Assembly (NCBI GenBank): GCA_041650795.1
Contig: JBAZKK010000026.1
Span: 1-15,415, forward strand
Direction of reading: 5' to 3'
Origin: JBAZKK01 sp041650795
Lineage (GTDB): Bacteria > Omnitrophota > Gorgyraeia > Gygaellales > Profunditerraquicolaceae
DNA length: 15,415 bases
A program made the translations under genes and the position numbers. This document shows, in pieces, positions 14,918 to 15,415 of the stretch. The stretch's first letter is position 1. Every line of letters begins with the position of its first letter. The notes beneath the pieces were generated by a model, which saw only the letters and a program-made list of their open reading frames with translations, was not told the origin of the DNA and did no database searches.

Positions 14918-15072
14918 TTGGCGGGGTGGGGAGGGTTGCTTTGAGCAGCATGTAGTTTATGCGAGCGGCCAGGGTGCCCGTGAGGGCGAGCGAGCATAAA
15001 CTCCAAGCGAGGTTTTCCTCGGTGGGGAAAACCGAGCGGTGCTGCGAAAAGCAAGACTCGACACCACGCTAA
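14918..15072 (+). repeat. Palindromic cloverleaf element, copy B (inverted relative to A)
   Basis: A 155-bp imperfect palindrome between murJ and the zinc-ribbon gene. The outer stem TTGGCGGGGTG (14918-14928) pairs with CACCACGCTAA (15062-15072), with one mismatch and one G-U. TTGCTTT (14936-14942) pairs with AAAGCAA (15048-15054), and CAGCA (14946-14950) with TGCTG (15040-15044). Arm 1 is AGTTTATGC / GCATAAACT (14954-14962 with 14994-15002), capped by the small hairpin GCCC-gtga-GGGC. Arm 2 is GGTTTTCC / GGAAAACC (15011-15018 with 15026-15033). Junction pieces GAGCGG.CAGGGT, GAGCGGTGC and CGAAAA are shared with copy A. Its right end contains the murJ stop codon. Confidence 0.78.
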
Positions 15073-15415
15073 ACCTTTCGTTTAATGAGCCAGTTCCAGA
15101 GTTCGTGCATCTCCCTTACCCGGAAGATAAAACAGAAGATGACGTAAGAGATTACGCCGATTGATAGCTGTATGCTTAATTCAAATAGCCTGTATAAGGT
15201 GTTGCCGACAGGCAGAATCTTATGTTGGCTGACAACGAAACATACCAGCCCCATTGCAAGCGTAGCCAGGAATATGCGCAGGAAAGAAAATCCGAGTTCT
15301 TTTGCGTCAAAAGAGCCGATTTTTTTGATGAGAAGGTAGAAAAGAATTAGAGTTGTATTGATTCCTGAAAGAGACGTTGCCAGCGCCAGACCCGCAAGCT
15401 TCATTGGAAACATCA
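15069..15415 (-). CDS. murJ: Lipid II flippase MurJ (C-terminal part; start beyond window)
   Basis: The last 115 residues of a polytopic membrane protein matching the C-terminus of MurJ/MviN, the MOP-superfamily flippase that moves lipid II across the inner membrane for peptidoglycan synthesis. The recognisable piece is GLALATSLSGINTTLILFYL, which resembles the conserved MurJ helix preceding the final two transmembrane segments; two more hydrophobic segments follow and the protein ends in a basic tail (WLIKRKV). The frame stays open through the right window edge, so the ATG at 15413 is internal. The TAG stop lies within the terminal repeat of palindromic element B. It is the most upstream gene of the minus-strand run and fits the envelope theme of lnt, secA and the M23 peptidase. 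The identification rests on a short segment. Confidence 0.72.
   Translation of the reverse strand, partial: MFPMKLAGLALATSLSGINTTLILFYLLIKKIGSFDAKELGFSFLRIFLATLAMGLVCFVVSQHKILPVGNTLYRLFELSIQLSIGVISYVIFCFIFRVREMHELWNWLIKRKV

Noticed and set aside
14114..15072. Integron attC sites as an explanation of the palindromes
   Set aside because: The ends lack the attC core GTTRRRY/RYYYAAC pattern, there is no integrase nearby, and the three-way fold differs from an attC hairpin.

Overview
The window looks like a chromosomal piece of a diderm bacterium. It carries apolipoprotein N-acyltransferase, a lipobox-bearing deacetylase and envelope genes. My best guess at lineage is Candidatus Omnitrophota or a relative, inferred from gene content and order (murJ / uvrC / ogt / PEGA / glycosyltransferase / pilT-like / prfB / secA / lnt) and moderate GC; no database search was possible. 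No rRNA, tRNA, CRISPR array or recognisable insertion sequence was seen.

Layout: (1) 1-1036, minus: PIG-L family deacetylase lipoprotein, running off the left edge. (2) 1139-2032, plus: a cation diffusion facilitator, divergent from the first gene; both have promoter-like sequences almost touching the start codon. (3) 15415-2039, minus: a long co-directional run. In order of transcription: murJ (partial), a repeat element, a small membrane zinc-ribbon protein, a second repeat element, a 75-residue membrane protein, a short uvrC, ogt, a PEGA-domain protein, a membrane glycosyltransferase, a PilT-type ATPase, prfB (with programmed frameshift), secA, lnt and an M23 peptidase. From the 75-residue gene to secA the genes are spaced by fewer than 30 bases or overlap, so they form a likely operon. 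(4) 4036-4716: an AT-rich insert on the plus strand between secA and lnt, carrying a broken HNH endonuclease gene.

Functionally the run mixes envelope biogenesis (MurJ lipid II flippase, SecA export motor, Lnt lipoprotein acylation, M23 murein hydrolase, PEGA protein plus glycosyltransferase), DNA repair (UvrC, Ogt) and translation termination (RF2).

The most unusual content is a pair of oppositely oriented, roughly 155-171 bp palindromic elements at 14114-14284 and 14918-15072. Each folds on paper into the same three-way (cloverleaf) structure. Their paired arms differ in sequence with compensating changes, while the junction segments stay nearly identical. I do not recognise the family. 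Other points worth a look: the HNH remnant overlapping the secA 3' end, a PilT-like ATPase lacking the usual Walker B glutamate, a compact UvrC without its helix-hairpin-helix tail, a SecA with a helical N-terminal insert, and a canonical RF2 frameshift site.
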